Source: an uncultured Actinomycetes bacterium (GTDB taxonomy: Bacteria; Actinomycetota; Actinomycetes; Mycobacteriales; Nakamurellaceae). From it: 64,000 nucleotides of DNA. The notes below the pieces were generated by a model that was given only the letters and a program-made list of their open reading frames with translations, did not search any database and had not been told where the DNA came from. The DNA is taken from NCBI GenBank assembly GCA_937926105.1, contig CALANS010000175.1, forward strand, positions 62,001 through 126,000, read 5' to 3'. The position numbers were made by a program, and so were the translations under genes. The first letter of the stretch is position 1. Every line of letters starts with the position of its first letter. Positions 8,865 through 16,968 of the stretch are shown here, piece by piece.

Positions 8865-9627
8865 CGATCCGTACGCCAACTTGCCGTCCACCGGTCGGGT
8901 GCTGGTGATCGTCCCGACCTACAACGAGCGGCAGAACCTGCCGCTGATCCTGGATCGGCTGCTGGGCGCGGTGCCCGGGGTCGACGCGCTGGTGGTCGAC
9001 GACGGATCCCCCGACGGCACCGGCGATGTCGCCGACGCCCGGGCTGAATCCGATCCACGGGTGCACGTGCTGCACCGAACGGCCAAGCAGGGGCTGGGCG
9101 CCGCCTACCTCGCCGGTTTTGCCTGGGGCCTGGAGCGCCGATACGACGCCTTGGTCGAGATGGATGCAGACGGCTCGCACGCTCCGGAGCAACTGCCCCG
9201 GCTGCTGCACGCGCTGGCGCATGCGGACCTGGTGATCGGATCCCGCTACGTGGCGGGCGGGTCGGTGGTGAACTGGCCGCGCAATCGGGAGGTGCTCTCC
9301 CGCGGGGCGAACCTGTATGCCCGGGTGGCGCTGGGCGCCGGGGTGCACGACATGACGGCGGGATATCGGGTCTACCGGGCTGCGGTGCTGCGTGCCGTTC
9401 GGCTGGAGGACGTGGCGTCGCAGGGCTACTGCTTCCAGGTGGACCTGACCTGGCGCACGCTGTCGGCGGGGTACCGGGTCGCGGAGGTGCCGATCACGTT
9501 CACCGAGCGGGCGATCGGGGTGTCCAAGATGAGCGGCTCGATCATGCGGGAGGCGTTCGTCAAGATCGCGTCGTGGGGCGCGCGGCGGCGGTGGGCGCAG
9601 CTGACGGGGCTGCTGCGGCGTCGGTGA
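8839..9627 (+). CDS. ppm1: Polyprenol monophosphomannose synthase Ppm1 (GT2)
   Basis: 262-residue GT2 glycosyltransferase that transfers mannose from GDP-mannose to polyprenyl phosphate, the donor for lipomannan and protein mannosylation. Typical motifs are [27 protein letters not shown], the metal-binding [14 protein letters not shown] and GSRYVAGGS, plus the DPM-family [13 protein letters not shown] and VPITFTER. The GTG start overlaps lnt by 26 bp. Lnt-Ppm1 coupling is a known actinobacterial arrangement. Confidence 0.95.
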   Translation: MAEAPSTGDDPYANLPSTGRVLVIVPTYNERQNLPLILDRLLGAVPGVDALVVDDGSPDGTGDVADARAESDPRVHVLHRTAKQGLGAAYLAGFAWGLERRYDALVEMDADGSHAPEQLPRLLHALAHADLVIGSRYVAGGSVVNWPRNREVLSRGANLYARVALGAGVHDMTAGYRVYRAAVLRAVRLEDVASQGYCFQVDLTWRTLSAGYRVAEVPITFTERAIGVSKMSGSIMREAFVKIASWGARRRWAQLTGLLRRR

Positions 9628-9662
9628 GATGGCCTCGCGGGCGACGACACCGGGCCGGGGGC

Positions 9663-9768
9663 CTGAAAATCTGCCCCCAGATCTGGACGCTCGACTCGGC
9701 GATGTGAATCGCTGCAGGTCACAGCCCCGGGCGGTGATCGGGGACCGAATCTAGCGGCAGGTTTTCAG
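9663..9768. mobile_element. 106-bp inverted-end element, copy 1
   Basis: Begins CTGAAAATCTGCCCCCAGAT and ends AATCTAGCGGCAGGTTTTCAG-like sequence, the ends being imperfect inverted complements. Same length and end design as the elements at 10879 and 28698. It shares GCTGCAGGTCA in the middle with the 28698 copy. Located 36 bp after the ppm1 stop. No coding capacity is evident. It could be a MITE/REP-type element or a structured RNA or terminator. Confidence 0.75.
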
Positions 9769-9784
9769 AACGGTCGCGTGTTGG

Positions 9785-9909
9785 CGCCTCTGCCGTCGGG
9801 TGCGCTGCCGTCGGGTGCGCTGCCGTCGGGTGCGCTGCTGTCGGGTGCCCTTGCTGTCGGGTGCCTCTGCTGTCGAGTGCCTCTGCCGTCGGGTGCCCTT
9901 GCTGTCGGG
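9785..9909. repeat. Array of 15/16-bp tandem repeats, non-coding
   Basis: Eight consecutive units built on TGC(G/C)CT(C/T)TGC(C/T)GTCGGG: three 15-bp copies of TGCGCTGCYGTCGGG, then 16-bp copies of TGCCYTTGCTGTCGGG type, with one GTCGAG variant. Open frames across it have no start signal or known domain, so I treat it as a minisatellite between copy 1 of the 106-bp element and the next gene. Confidence 0.8.
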
Positions 9910-10007
9910 TGTCGCCACTGCCGGATGTTGTCCCCCTGTCCGGCTTCCGTCCACATCTCCGCTCCGGCGCCCCCGGTCCGGGCTCGGCGGGACGCACGCT
10001 GCTAGTC

Positions 10008-10868
10008 ATGAACCGAGCCATCGCCGAACTGCTGGACGTGAACGCGGGTGTGCTCAGCCGCCGGAGGTACCCCGAGCTGGCCACCCAACTGGATTACCTC
10101 TGTCGGCGGGGGATCCTGACGACCCCGCTGCCCGGGGTGCACGTGCACCGCGACTTGGAGGCAGACTGGCGAACCCTGGCCCGCGCGGTGAACGAATGGG
10201 ACCAGCGGGCGCAGATCACCGGCGCCGCCGCGGCGGCCTTGTCCTTCTGGCCGGAGTTGGTGCCCAGCACCGTGGAGGTCGCGGGGCGGCGGGCGAGCTT
10301 CGAGCGGCCGCATCTGTCGTTCAGTCGCCGAGTCGTGCCAGAGGACATGGTGGTGGAGCTGGCGGGCGTCCGACTGACCACTCCGGCGCTCACGGCCATG
10401 GACCTGGTGCCGCGCTACGGCGGCGACCCGATCGATCGGGCGCTGCGCAGCCGGATGGCCACTCTGGACGGGATGCGCGAGGCGCTGCGCCGCTCGCCGG
10501 GACGGCACGGCAACGTCGACCGTCGGCTGATGCTGCTGGACTCCCGGGACGAGCCATGGTCAGAGGGCGAACGACTGTCGCACCGGCTGCTGCGGGGCGG
10601 CGGCATCACCGGCTGGCGCACCAATGTTCCGATCGTGTGCGATGGGCACACCTATTACCAGGACATCGCGTTCGACGATTGCCCGGTGGTGCTGGAGATA
10701 GACGGCCGCATCCACCTGCGTCGCGACCTGTTCGAGACCGACCGATTCCGCGGCAACTATTTGCTGCTGGCCGGCAAGCAGGTGCTGCACTACACCTGGC
10801 TGATGCTCAACGAGCAGCCGGACTGGTTTGTGGCCACCACGCAACGGGCGATCGACCTGTTCCGATGA
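10008..10868 (+). CDS. AbiEi-like winged-helix / DUF559 nuclease-fold protein
   Basis: 286 residues. The N-terminal ~60 residues (IAELLDVNAGVLSRRRYPEL, then LCRRGILTTPLPGVHV) resemble the winged-helix of AbiEi-type antitoxin proteins. The middle follows the usual transcriptional-regulator-like domain (PALTAMDLVPRYGGDPIDRALR). The C-terminus (DIAFDDCPVVLEIDGRIHLRRD near 215-240) fits the DUF559/Vsr-like restriction-endonuclease fold with acidic D/E/D residues. Such proteins are common singletons in actinobacteria and of unproven function; no AbiEii partner is adjacent. The ATG is chosen because upstream frame sequence is repeat-derived. Confidence 0.75.
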   Translation: MNRAIAELLDVNAGVLSRRRYPELATQLDYLCRRGILTTPLPGVHVHRDLEADWRTLARAVNEWDQRAQITGAAAAALSFWPELVPSTVEVAGRRASFERPHLSFSRRVVPEDMVVELAGVRLTTPALTAMDLVPRYGGDPIDRALRSRMATLDGMREALRRSPGRHGNVDRRLMLLDSRDEPWSEGERLSHRLLRGGGITGWRTNVPIVCDGHTYYQDIAFDDCPVVLEIDGRIHLRRDLFETDRFRGNYLLLAGKQVLHYTWLMLNEQPDWFVATTQRAIDLFR

Positions 10869-10878
10869 TGGTGGGATT

Positions 10879-10984
10879 CTGAAATTCTGCCGCCAGACTT
10901 GCGACCCTGGACATCGCCAGCGCCCCTACCTGCGCAAACGCTCCAGGGGTGAAAACGTACCGGGATCCAGGGGCAGATTTTCAG
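10879..10984. mobile_element. 106-bp inverted-end element, copy 2
   Basis: Begins CTGAAATTCTGCCGCCAGAC and ends with GGGGCAGATTTTCAG. Its reverse complement aligns better to copies 1 and 3, so it is probably inserted in the opposite orientation. It fills the gap between two convergent genes (10008-10868 and rbpA), starting 10 bp after the first stop. Confidence 0.75.
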
Positions 10985-11017
10985 AATCGCCCAGTGCGAA
11001 GACCACTGGCGGCGTCG

Positions 11018-11359
11018 TTACGACGCGGTGCGGCGCGCCTTCAGCTCGGCCAGGCGCTCGTTGAGGATCTCCTCGAGTTCCTCGATGGACCGGCGCTCCA
11101 GCAGCATGTCCCAGTGCGTACGCGGCGGCTTGGCCGGCTTGCTGTCCGGTGTCGAGCCATCGACCAGGGTGGACTCCAGTCCGTGCATCCGGCAGTCCCA
11201 CACCGACGGCACCTCGGCGTCGTCGGCCATCGGCACGGTGAACTCGTGCTCCCGCGGGCACAGGTATGTGGCCGTGCGCCGCGGCGCCAGGTCGTGGTTG
11301 CGGTCCGCCTCGTAGCTGGTCGCGCCGAGTCGGCTGCCGCGCAGGACACGGTCTGCCAT
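11018..11359 (-). CDS. rbpA: RNA polymerase-binding protein RbpA
   Basis: 113-residue actinobacterial transcription factor that binds the principal sigma subunit and stabilises open complexes. Family hallmarks are MADRVLRGSRLGATSYE, the core domain with TYLCPREHEFTVPMADDAEVP and WDCRMHG, and the sigma-interaction tail RTHWDMLLERRSIEELEEIL. The ATG at 11359 has AGGAGG 7-8 bp upstream; the frame extending to 11416 is not needed. A sigma-R-like promoter lies about 105 bp upstream. Confidence 0.97.
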   Translation of the reverse strand: MADRVLRGSRLGATSYEADRNHDLAPRRTATYLCPREHEFTVPMADDAEVPSVWDCRMHGLESTLVDGSTPDSKPAKPPRTHWDMLLERRSIEELEEILNERLAELKARRTAS

Positions 11360-11463
11360 GGTGGTTCCTCCTGATGTTGGTGCCCGATGCTGCGCTGCCG
11401 CCTCGGGCCCGTGCACCCGTCACCGGGTGTCTACCCGCCGCGACCCGCGGCGTCACTACCTCC

Positions 11464-11490
11464 AACGCCACGATCAGCGCTTTCGTTCCC
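11464..11490 (-). promoter_or_regulatory. Sigma-R-type (thiol stress) promoter candidate for rbpA
   Basis: On the minus strand GGGAAC (11490-11485) is followed by an 18-bp spacer and GTT (11466-11464). This matches the actinobacterial sigma-R pattern GGAAT-N18-GTT. In Streptomyces rbpA is a known sigma-R target, which supports the call. Confidence 0.55.
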
Positions 11491-11623
11491 GATCCGGGTG
11501 CGCAGCAGCTGGGTGTGGCCTGTGAGTGACCCGCGGAATGCGGCTAGTGAACGTAACGCGAACACCGTGGCGCTGTCCAATCGACGCGCCCGTCCGGCCG
11601 CCGATGATCATCCGACTGGGCGA

Positions 11624-11652
11624 TTGCCCCGGTGATCGGGCGGACCTAGCCT
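11624..11652 (+). promoter_or_regulatory. Promoter candidate of the kinase-like gene
   Basis: TTGCCC (11624-11629), 17-bp spacer, TAGCCT (11647-11652), about 44 bp before the GTG start. Confidence 0.45.
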
Positions 11653-11695
11653 GTGCAGACTTCGCTCGATCGGTCCGCTTTCGGAGGTGTCGGAC

Positions 11696-13069
11696 GTGGG
11701 CGTGCTGCAGACGGACGAACGGGCGCCAGATCAGAACATGGTGTCAACACGCGCCGAGTCCGGCCTGACATCGATGGATCACCTATCGGCCGACCGTCTC
11801 GTGCCGGTGCCGGGCCTGCTGGTGGTCGGTGGGGCGCCGGCTGGACTACCCATGCGGTGGCGGCCCGGGGGAACCGACGATGGCGACGGACTCCGTTGGC
11901 GAGATGCGCTGCGGCGCAGCGCAAGCGGTGAGCCAGCGGCGGTCTCGACGTCGCCCGATGCGACCGGCCCGGCGCGATACCTGAGACGAAGTGTCTCGGG
12001 CAACCACGAGACGGCCGCGCCTGCAGCAGACCGCGACGCCACGCTGACGCCGGCCATCGCCGCGCTGCGGCGTTCGTCCGCGCGCTCGGATCCCACACCG
12101 GCCGGGACGGGCGTGATCAGGCGCGCCCTGGGCGACGACTTCGGCTGGGCCCAGGCCGGTGCGATCCAGCGATCGGGCGCCGGGGCAGAGGGTGTCATCT
12201 TCGTGACCTCCCCCGGCAACCAGATCGTCGTGAAATTCCTCAAGCGCGCGGCGGGCGCCGATCGGGCGGATAAGACGCTCCGCGAGACCGGCATCGCCGT
12301 CCCGGACTCGCGGATCGTGAAGAACGCGGACACGGATCCGCTCGGCGCACAGATCCGGGCGACGATCCAGGCGCATCTGAACACCTTGACGCAGGTGCAG
12401 CAGCAACAGGTGACGAACCAGCTGAACAGCTACGCGTACATCCAGCTCCAGGAGATGACGAACGGCATTCCCCTCGACAGGCTCAATGCCCAGCAGATCC
12501 AGACATTCCTGCAGGACGCCGACCTGCTCCAGGAGGTCGGGAAGATCGCCGCCATCGACTCATTCCTCGGCAATACCGACCGGCTGAGCAGGTCGACGGT
12601 CAATACCGGCAACTACCTGCTCACCGCCGGGGTTGGCGGCTCGACCTTGGTCGCCATCGACAACGAGATGAAGGCGCAGACCGCCTCCAAGAAGACGGTG
12701 CGCGAGGGTGAGGTTCGGTTCATCATGAGCCAGGACGGGGTCAACACCATTGCGGACGCCTTCCTGACGCGGCTCACCGGCGGCGGGATGAAGTACATGT
12801 TCAGCGACGAGGACCAGAAGAACGTCCGCAAGTTCGTCGGGCGCGGCGTCCGCGAGGGTGCTCATGCGCTCGCGGACCTGCTGAAGACCCAGCCTGGCTT
12901 CATCGACACCGCCAAACAGACCGAGAAGACCCAGCTTCCCGGGCCGGACGGGACCGGTGAGAAGCATCGCGAGATCGTCCGCGCCACCCTCAAGGCGAGG
13001 GCAAAGGCCATGGAGGAGGAGTACCTCAAGGGCGGTTGGGCGCGCCTGCAGCCCGCGTTGGATCAATGA
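11696..13069 (+). CDS. PI4K/actin-fragmin-kinase-like protein kinase, possible secreted effector
   Basis: 457 residues. The N-terminal ~150 are low-complexity with three LRRS repeats (ALRRSASGE, YLRRSVSGN, ALRRSSARS) and a VIRRALG segment. The rest fits a PI3/4-kinase-like fold: ATP lysine K180 in QIVVKFLKRA, catalytic segment AAIDSFLGNTDRL (D288, N293, D295, R296) and metal-binding VAIDNEM (D322). These parallel the DxxxxNxDR and AIDN motifs of type II PI4K and actin-fragmin kinases. A GTG at 11696 with GGAGG 8-9 bp upstream is preferred. Repeated RR motifs ahead of the kinase resemble leader regions of contractile-injection-system cargo, but no injection genes are in the window. Substrate unknown. 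Confidence 0.6.
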   Translation: MGVLQTDERAPDQNMVSTRAESGLTSMDHLSADRLVPVPGLLVVGGAPAGLPMRWRPGGTDDGDGLRWRDALRRSASGEPAAVSTSPDATGPARYLRRSVSGNHETAAPAADRDATLTPAIAALRRSSARSDPTPAGTGVIRRALGDDFGWAQAGAIQRSGAGAEGVIFVTSPGNQIVVKFLKRAAGADRADKTLRETGIAVPDSRIVKNADTDPLGAQIRATIQAHLNTLTQVQQQQVTNQLNSYAYIQLQEMTNGIPLDRLNAQQIQTFLQDADLLQEVGKIAAIDSFLGNTDRLSRSTVNTGNYLLTAGVGGSTLVAIDNEMKAQTASKKTVREGEVRFIMSQDGVNTIADAFLTRLTGGGMKYMFSDEDQKNVRKFVGRGVREGAHALADLLKTQPGFIDTAKQTEKTQLPGPDGTGEKHREIVRATLKARAKAMEEEYLKGGWARLQPALDQ

Positions 13070-13608
13070 GCAGCACCGAGAAGGATGCTCGGCTGGGCTA
13101 TCTGCAGCATGTGATCGACGGTCTGGAGGTGGCGAGCCCGGATCGGCTGCACGGCACCGTCCGGCTCGCACCGCTCGCCGGTCTGTCGTTCCCGATGCTG
13201 CAGATCCTCGCCGACATGAACGACACCGCCATCGACGCCGGGCCGGTGGCGGACCTGGCTGCCCTACAGCGGCTGCGCACCCTCACCACGCGCCGCGTGG
13301 TGGCGGAGCAGCAGGACATGCGGTCGGCGCCGGCCGGCGCGATCCGATCGCCGGATGCGGATGAGCGCCGTGTCCGGGGAGAGCTGATGACCGTCGAGGT
13401 GCTGCTGCTCGGTGCGCCGGAGCGCCTGCTCGGGTTGGCGGTGGAGAGGTTGCGTGCCGTGGCGTCGAAGGATCTCACGGCCGGCCAACGCCACCTGCGG
13501 GACGCGGTGGTGGCGGATCTGGACCGGGGTGATGTCGACGCGGCGCTGCTGCCCCTGCGCTCGCTGCTGGTCGACTGCGGCGTTCGCCCGCTTCCGGTGG
13601 CCGGCTGA
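13066..13608 (+). CDS. Coupled partner of the kinase-like protein, unknown function
   Basis: 180-residue, Leu/Ala/Arg-rich, mostly helical protein without signal peptide or membrane segment. I recognise no family. The ATG overlaps the kinase stop by 4 bp (ATGA), so the two are translationally coupled and probably act together, for example as an immunity or chaperone protein. It contains helices such as ADLAALQRLRTLTTRRVVAE and LVDCGVRPLPVAG at the end. The stop codon lies in the first unit of a 14-bp tandem repeat. Confidence 0.65.
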   Translation: MSSTEKDARLGYLQHVIDGLEVASPDRLHGTVRLAPLAGLSFPMLQILADMNDTAIDAGPVADLAALQRLRTLTTRRVVAEQQDMRSAPAGAIRSPDADERRVRGELMTVEVLLLGAPERLLGLAVERLRAVASKDLTAGQRHLRDAVVADLDRGDVDAALLPLRSLLVDCGVRPLPVAG

Positions 13609-13659
13609 CCGAGCCCCGCTGACCGAGCCCCGCTAGCCGACCCCCGCTGACCGACCCCC
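13604..13659. repeat. Four 14-bp tandem repeats at a gene end
   Basis: GCTGACCGAGCCCC twice, then GCTAGCCGACCCCC and GCTGACCGACCCCC. The first unit includes the stop codon of the preceding gene. The array lies between convergent genes. Confidence 0.8.
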
Positions 13660-13678
13660 GGCGGATCCGTGATTCCCG

Positions 13679-14986
13679 TCAGGGCGGGCCCAGCACCCGC
13701 TCCAGGTAGGCGTTGCTGAACAGTCCGTGCGGGTCGACCTCGGCGCGCAGGGCGGCGACCTGGTCGAACAGTGGGTACCGGGCGCGCAGCCGGTCGGCGT
13801 CCAGCGAATGCAGCTTGCCCCAATGCGGGCGGCCACCGCAGGCCAGCAGGATCTGCTCGACGCCCAGGAAGTAGCGGGCGAACGGATCGGCGACGAAGCG
13901 GTGCACGGCGATGTACGCGGTGGGCCGGCGGTACGCGGTGGACAGCGGAACGTCGTCGGCGGCCGCCACCCGGATCTCCATCGGGAAGGAGATCCGCCAG
14001 CCCCGGTCGGCGATCAGCGCCCGGATGCGCCGGATCGCGCGGGGCAGCTCCACCAGGTCGATGCCGTACTCCATTTCCCGGAACCGCACCCGGCGCGGCG
14101 TGGTGAACACCGCCGCCGACCGGTCGGTGTAGCGACGCGCCGACACCGCCGAGGCCGCAAGCCGATTGATGGCCGGCACCAGCGGGGGCGCCGCCGACCC
14201 GACCGCGCAAGCCATCGCGAACATCCCGTTGGCGGTGACCTCGTCGTCCAGCAGCGCGCGCCAGCGGGGCAGCGGATCGGCCACGCTGGTCACCGCAAGC
14301 CGGCGGTTCTGCTTGACCAGCGCGGTGTCGGTGTGCGGGAACAGGTAGAACTCCAGGTGGTCGACGGCCGCCGCCCGCTCTGCGAACGAGTCCAGCAGGT
14401 CGTCCAGCGGCTCGGGGTGTTCGTCGGCGGCCAGCAGGAACTCCGGTACGCACCGGATGCGCACCCTGGTCAGGATGCCGAACGCGCCCAGCCCGAGCCG
14501 CGCCGCGGCGAACAGCTCCGGCCGGTGGGCCGCATCGAGATCCAGCACGCTGCCGTCGGCGAGCACCATCCGCAGCCCCGTCACCTGCCCGGCCAGCCCG
14601 GTGAATGCGGCGCCGGTGCCGTGCGTCCCGGTCGAGATCGCGCCGGCGATGGTCTGCCGGTCGATGTCGCCGAGGTTCTCCATGGCCAGCCGGTGCGGCG
14701 CCAGCAGAGCTGGGATGTCGGCCAGTCGGGTGCCGGCCCCCAGGGTGGCCTCGCCGGTGACGGGATCGACGGCGTGCAGCCCGGCCAGCCGGTCCAGTCG
14801 CACCAGCACGGAATCGGTGACGGCGATCGGGGTGAACGAGTGCCCGGAGCCCACCGGCCGGATCCGGCGGCCCTCGCGAGCACCGGCGGTGACGAGGTCG
14901 ACGACGGCCTGCTCGTCCGCCGGCACGGCGATGTGTTCGGGGCGCGCCACGGCACAGTGGCCCCAGTTGCGCCAGATCGCCGCCAT
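13679..14986 (-). CDS. FAD-linked D-arabinono-1,4-lactone / L-gulonolactone oxidase family protein
   Basis: 435-residue VAO-family flavoprotein. FAD_binding_4 domain: GSGHSFTPIAVTD (the His is the usual covalent FAD attachment), GAGTRLADI, DRQTIAGAISTGTHGTG. C-terminal ALO domain: SFPMEIRVAAADDV and CGGRPHWGKLHSLDADRL. The family oxidises aldonolactones such as L-gulono-lactone; the exact substrate cannot be read. The ATG shares one base with the upstream stop (TGATG), so it is the third gene of a tetR / PLP-enzyme / oxidase operon. Confidence 0.9.
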   Translation of the reverse strand: MAAIWRNWGHCAVARPEHIAVPADEQAVVDLVTAGAREGRRIRPVGSGHSFTPIAVTDSVLVRLDRLAGLHAVDPVTGEATLGAGTRLADIPALLAPHRLAMENLGDIDRQTIAGAISTGTHGTGAAFTGLAGQVTGLRMVLADGSVLDLDAAHRPELFAAARLGLGAFGILTRVRIRCVPEFLLAADEHPEPLDDLLDSFAERAAAVDHLEFYLFPHTDTALVKQNRRLAVTSVADPLPRWRALLDDEVTANGMFAMACAVGSAAPPLVPAINRLAASAVSARRYTDRSAAVFTTPRRVRFREMEYGIDLVELPRAIRRIRALIADRGWRISFPMEIRVAAADDVPLSTAYRRPTAYIAVHRFVADPFARYFLGVEQILLACGGRPHWGKLHSLDADRLRARYPLFDQVAALRAEVDPHGLFSNAYLERVLGPP

Positions 14987-16191
14987 CAGAACGCCTTTCC
15001 CTCGCCGCGGTAGGTCGCAAGCGGCTCGACGATGCGCCCGCCGTCCACCAGGTGCAGCTCGCCCAGGTGCTCGCACACCTCCCCGGACTTGGCGTGCCGA
15101 AACCACACCTGATCGCCGATCCGCAGCGCCCGCGCCGCGCTGCCCCGCAGCGGTGTCTGCACCTCGCCGGCGGCCTCGGTGCCGAGATAGCGCAGGCCGG
15201 GTGGATACGCCACCGTCGGCAGCCGATCCGAGCCGGGTGGGCCGGAGGCGATCCACCCGCCGCCCGCGACGGTGACGAGGCCGCGCGCGGGGCGCCGGAC
15301 GACGGGGAGCACGAAGTATGCGGCGGGGGCGGGCCGGAATGCGGTGTAGTGGTCGAACAGCGCGGGCCCGAGCAGCCCGGAGCCGGCGGCCACCTCGGTG
15401 ACGGATCCGTCGGCGACCGTCGATTCGACCGAGCCGGTGCCCCCGCCGTTGACGAACTCCAGGTCGGCCAGCTTCCGCACTGCCGCGACGACCGCGGCGC
15501 GCCGCTCGGCGAGTTCGGCGGCCGACCGGTGCTGCATGGCGCGGACCGCGACGGCGCGGGGGTGGCGGCCGGCGTTGCCGACCCCGGCGATCTGACCCTC
15601 GTAGGCCATCAGCCCGACCAGCGAGAAGCCGGGCCGGCCCGCGATATGCCGCGCGAGCGCGGTGGCCTGCCCCGGGGTGCGAATGGGGGAGCGGCGAGCG
15701 CCCAGGGTGACGGCACGACCGGCCGGCCGGTAGGCGGCGTCCAGCTCCAGGCAGACCCGGATCCGCGCCCGGCCCGGCCAGGGCGCGGCGGCGTCGATCA
15801 GGTCCAGCTGGGCGGGGTCGTCGACCATCAGGGTGATCTGTGACGCGAGCTCGTCGTCGGCGCCCAGCTGGCCGATCGCCGCGCGGTCGACCGTCGGGTA
15901 TCCGACGACCAGGTCTCGGAAGCCGGTGCGGCGCAGCCAGATCGCCTCTGGCAGTGCGTAGCACAGCACGCCCGCGAAGCCCGGCTCGGCCAGCACCCGG
16001 GACAGCACCGTTCGCATCCGGACCGACTTGCTGGCGACCCGGATGGGAGTGCCCGCGGCGCGCCGGCGCAGGTCGTCGATGTTGTGCCGCAGCGCCCGGG
16101 CGTCCAGCACGCCGAACGGTGTGGCGAGCCCGGCGACGGCGGCGCGTAGCTCGGGGCCGGGGCCGGACGGGGACCGGTCAGCGGTGCGCAT
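14986..16191 (-). CDS. PLP-dependent amino acid deaminase/aldolase (alanine-racemase fold)
   Basis: 401-residue fold-type III PLP enzyme related to D-threonine aldolase and D-serine dehydratase-like proteins. PFGVLDARALRHNIDDL opens the barrel and the PLP lysine is in PIRVASKSVRMR. NGGGTGSVESTV and AAGSGLLGPALFDHY follow, then a C-terminal beta domain with WFRHAKSGEVCEHLGELHLV carrying His/Cys residues. Such two-gene pairs with an ALO-type oxidase recur in actinobacteria. The ATG at 16191 has AGGGAGC upstream and overlaps the tetR gene by 14 bp. Confidence 0.85.
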   Translation of the reverse strand: MRTADRSPSGPGPELRAAVAGLATPFGVLDARALRHNIDDLRRRAAGTPIRVASKSVRMRTVLSRVLAEPGFAGVLCYALPEAIWLRRTGFRDLVVGYPTVDRAAIGQLGADDELASQITLMVDDPAQLDLIDAAAPWPGRARIRVCLELDAAYRPAGRAVTLGARRSPIRTPGQATALARHIAGRPGFSLVGLMAYEGQIAGVGNAGRHPRAVAVRAMQHRSAAELAERRAAVVAAVRKLADLEFVNGGGTGSVESTVADGSVTEVAAGSGLLGPALFDHYTAFRPAPAAYFVLPVVRRPARGLVTVAGGGWIASGPPGSDRLPTVAYPPGLRYLGTEAAGEVQTPLRGSAARALRIGDQVWFRHAKSGEVCEHLGELHLVDGGRIVEPLATYRGEGKAF

Positions 16192-16852
16192 GGCGGGGCT
16201 CCCTGCTGGTCGGTGCCCAGCGCCGCGAGCCGCCCGCCGTCCCGCCGGGCGGGGAGACGGCCCGCTTGCCGACGGCGGCCAGGTCGGCGGCGAAGGCCGC
16301 CAGCGTGGCCCGCGCCGCGTCGCCATCGCGGTCCACGGCGTAGTGCAGGGTCAGCCCGTCGAGCACCGTCACCACCTGCCGGGCCAGCACATCCAGCGGA
16401 CGCTGCCACACCAGGTGGCGCACCTCGGCAATGCGCCGCAACACCTGGCGCGCCCCATCCAGATACCGGTCGTACTGCTGCTCGGCGATGTCCCGATTTC
16501 CCGGATCCCGCAGCGCCGCGGTGGTGATCTCGTACAGCACCTGGTGCGCACCCAGGTCGGCCTCGACCAGTGACCAGTACGCCAGCAAAGCGCGCTCGAT
16601 GCTGCGCGCGAGGGTGCCGGTCCGGTCGATCACGGCACCTGCGGCGCTGATCTCGCCCGCCAGCAGCCCGGCGGCGACCTCGCGAAGCAACTCCTCACGG
16701 CTGGCGAAGCAGTAGTGGAAGGCGCCCTGGGGCATGCCCGCCTCGGCGCAGATGGCGCGCGTGGTAGCCGCCGCGAGCCCCTGGGTGGACAGCACTCGCC
16801 AGGCCGCGGCGAGCAGTTGCTCGCGCCGCCGGGCCAGGGGCAGGTGTGCCAC
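16178..16852 (-). CDS. TetR-family regulator
   Basis: 224 residues. N-terminal HTH: REQLLAAAWRVLSTQGLAAATTRAICAEAGMPQGAFHYCFASREEL. The C-terminal ligand domain is helical, with a disordered Arg/Pro tail. The GTG start has AAAGGGG upstream. It is first gene of the operon with the PLP enzyme and lactone oxidase, and divergent from an MFS transporter, so probably controls both. Confidence 0.9.
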   Translation of the reverse strand: MAHLPLARRREQLLAAAWRVLSTQGLAAATTRAICAEAGMPQGAFHYCFASREELLREVAAGLLAGEISAAGAVIDRTGTLARSIERALLAYWSLVEADLGAHQVLYEITTAALRDPGNRDIAEQQYDRYLDGARQVLRRIAEVRHLVWQRPLDVLARQVVTVLDGLTLHYAVDRDGDAARATLAAFAADLAAVGKRAVSPPGGTAGGSRRWAPTSREPRHAHR

Positions 16853-16887
16853 GTCGTCACCCCTTTCGATGTCGCACTGCCAGACAT

Positions 16888-16937
16888 GGTCGCACGACCT
16901 GGTCGCAGGACCAAGAGTTCGCGCGAGGTCCTTGACC
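16888..16937. promoter_or_regulatory. Candidate TetR operator / promoter between divergent genes
   Basis: TGGTCGCA occurs twice 12 bp apart (16888 and 16900), followed by the inverted pair AGGACC (16907-16912) / GGTCCT (16927-16932). The latter overlaps a TTGACC -35 candidate (16932-16937) for the MFS gene. A TAGTGC box ends six bases before the MFS ATG. Confidence 0.4.
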
Positions 16938-16968
16938 GGCGCCCGCCGGGCGGGAATAGTGCCCGGAT

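Larger units (their letters stand above)
11360..11695. other. Intergenic region between rbpA and the PI4K-like kinase gene
   Basis: Divergent control region of about 335 bp. It contains the sigma-R-like promoter for rbpA and a sigma-70-like promoter for the kinase gene. No gene is supported here. Confidence 0.5.

Noticed and set aside
9785..9909. CRISPR-like look of the regular repeats
   Set aside because: Units are 15-16 bp without unique spacers and no cas genes are nearby; it is a minisatellite.
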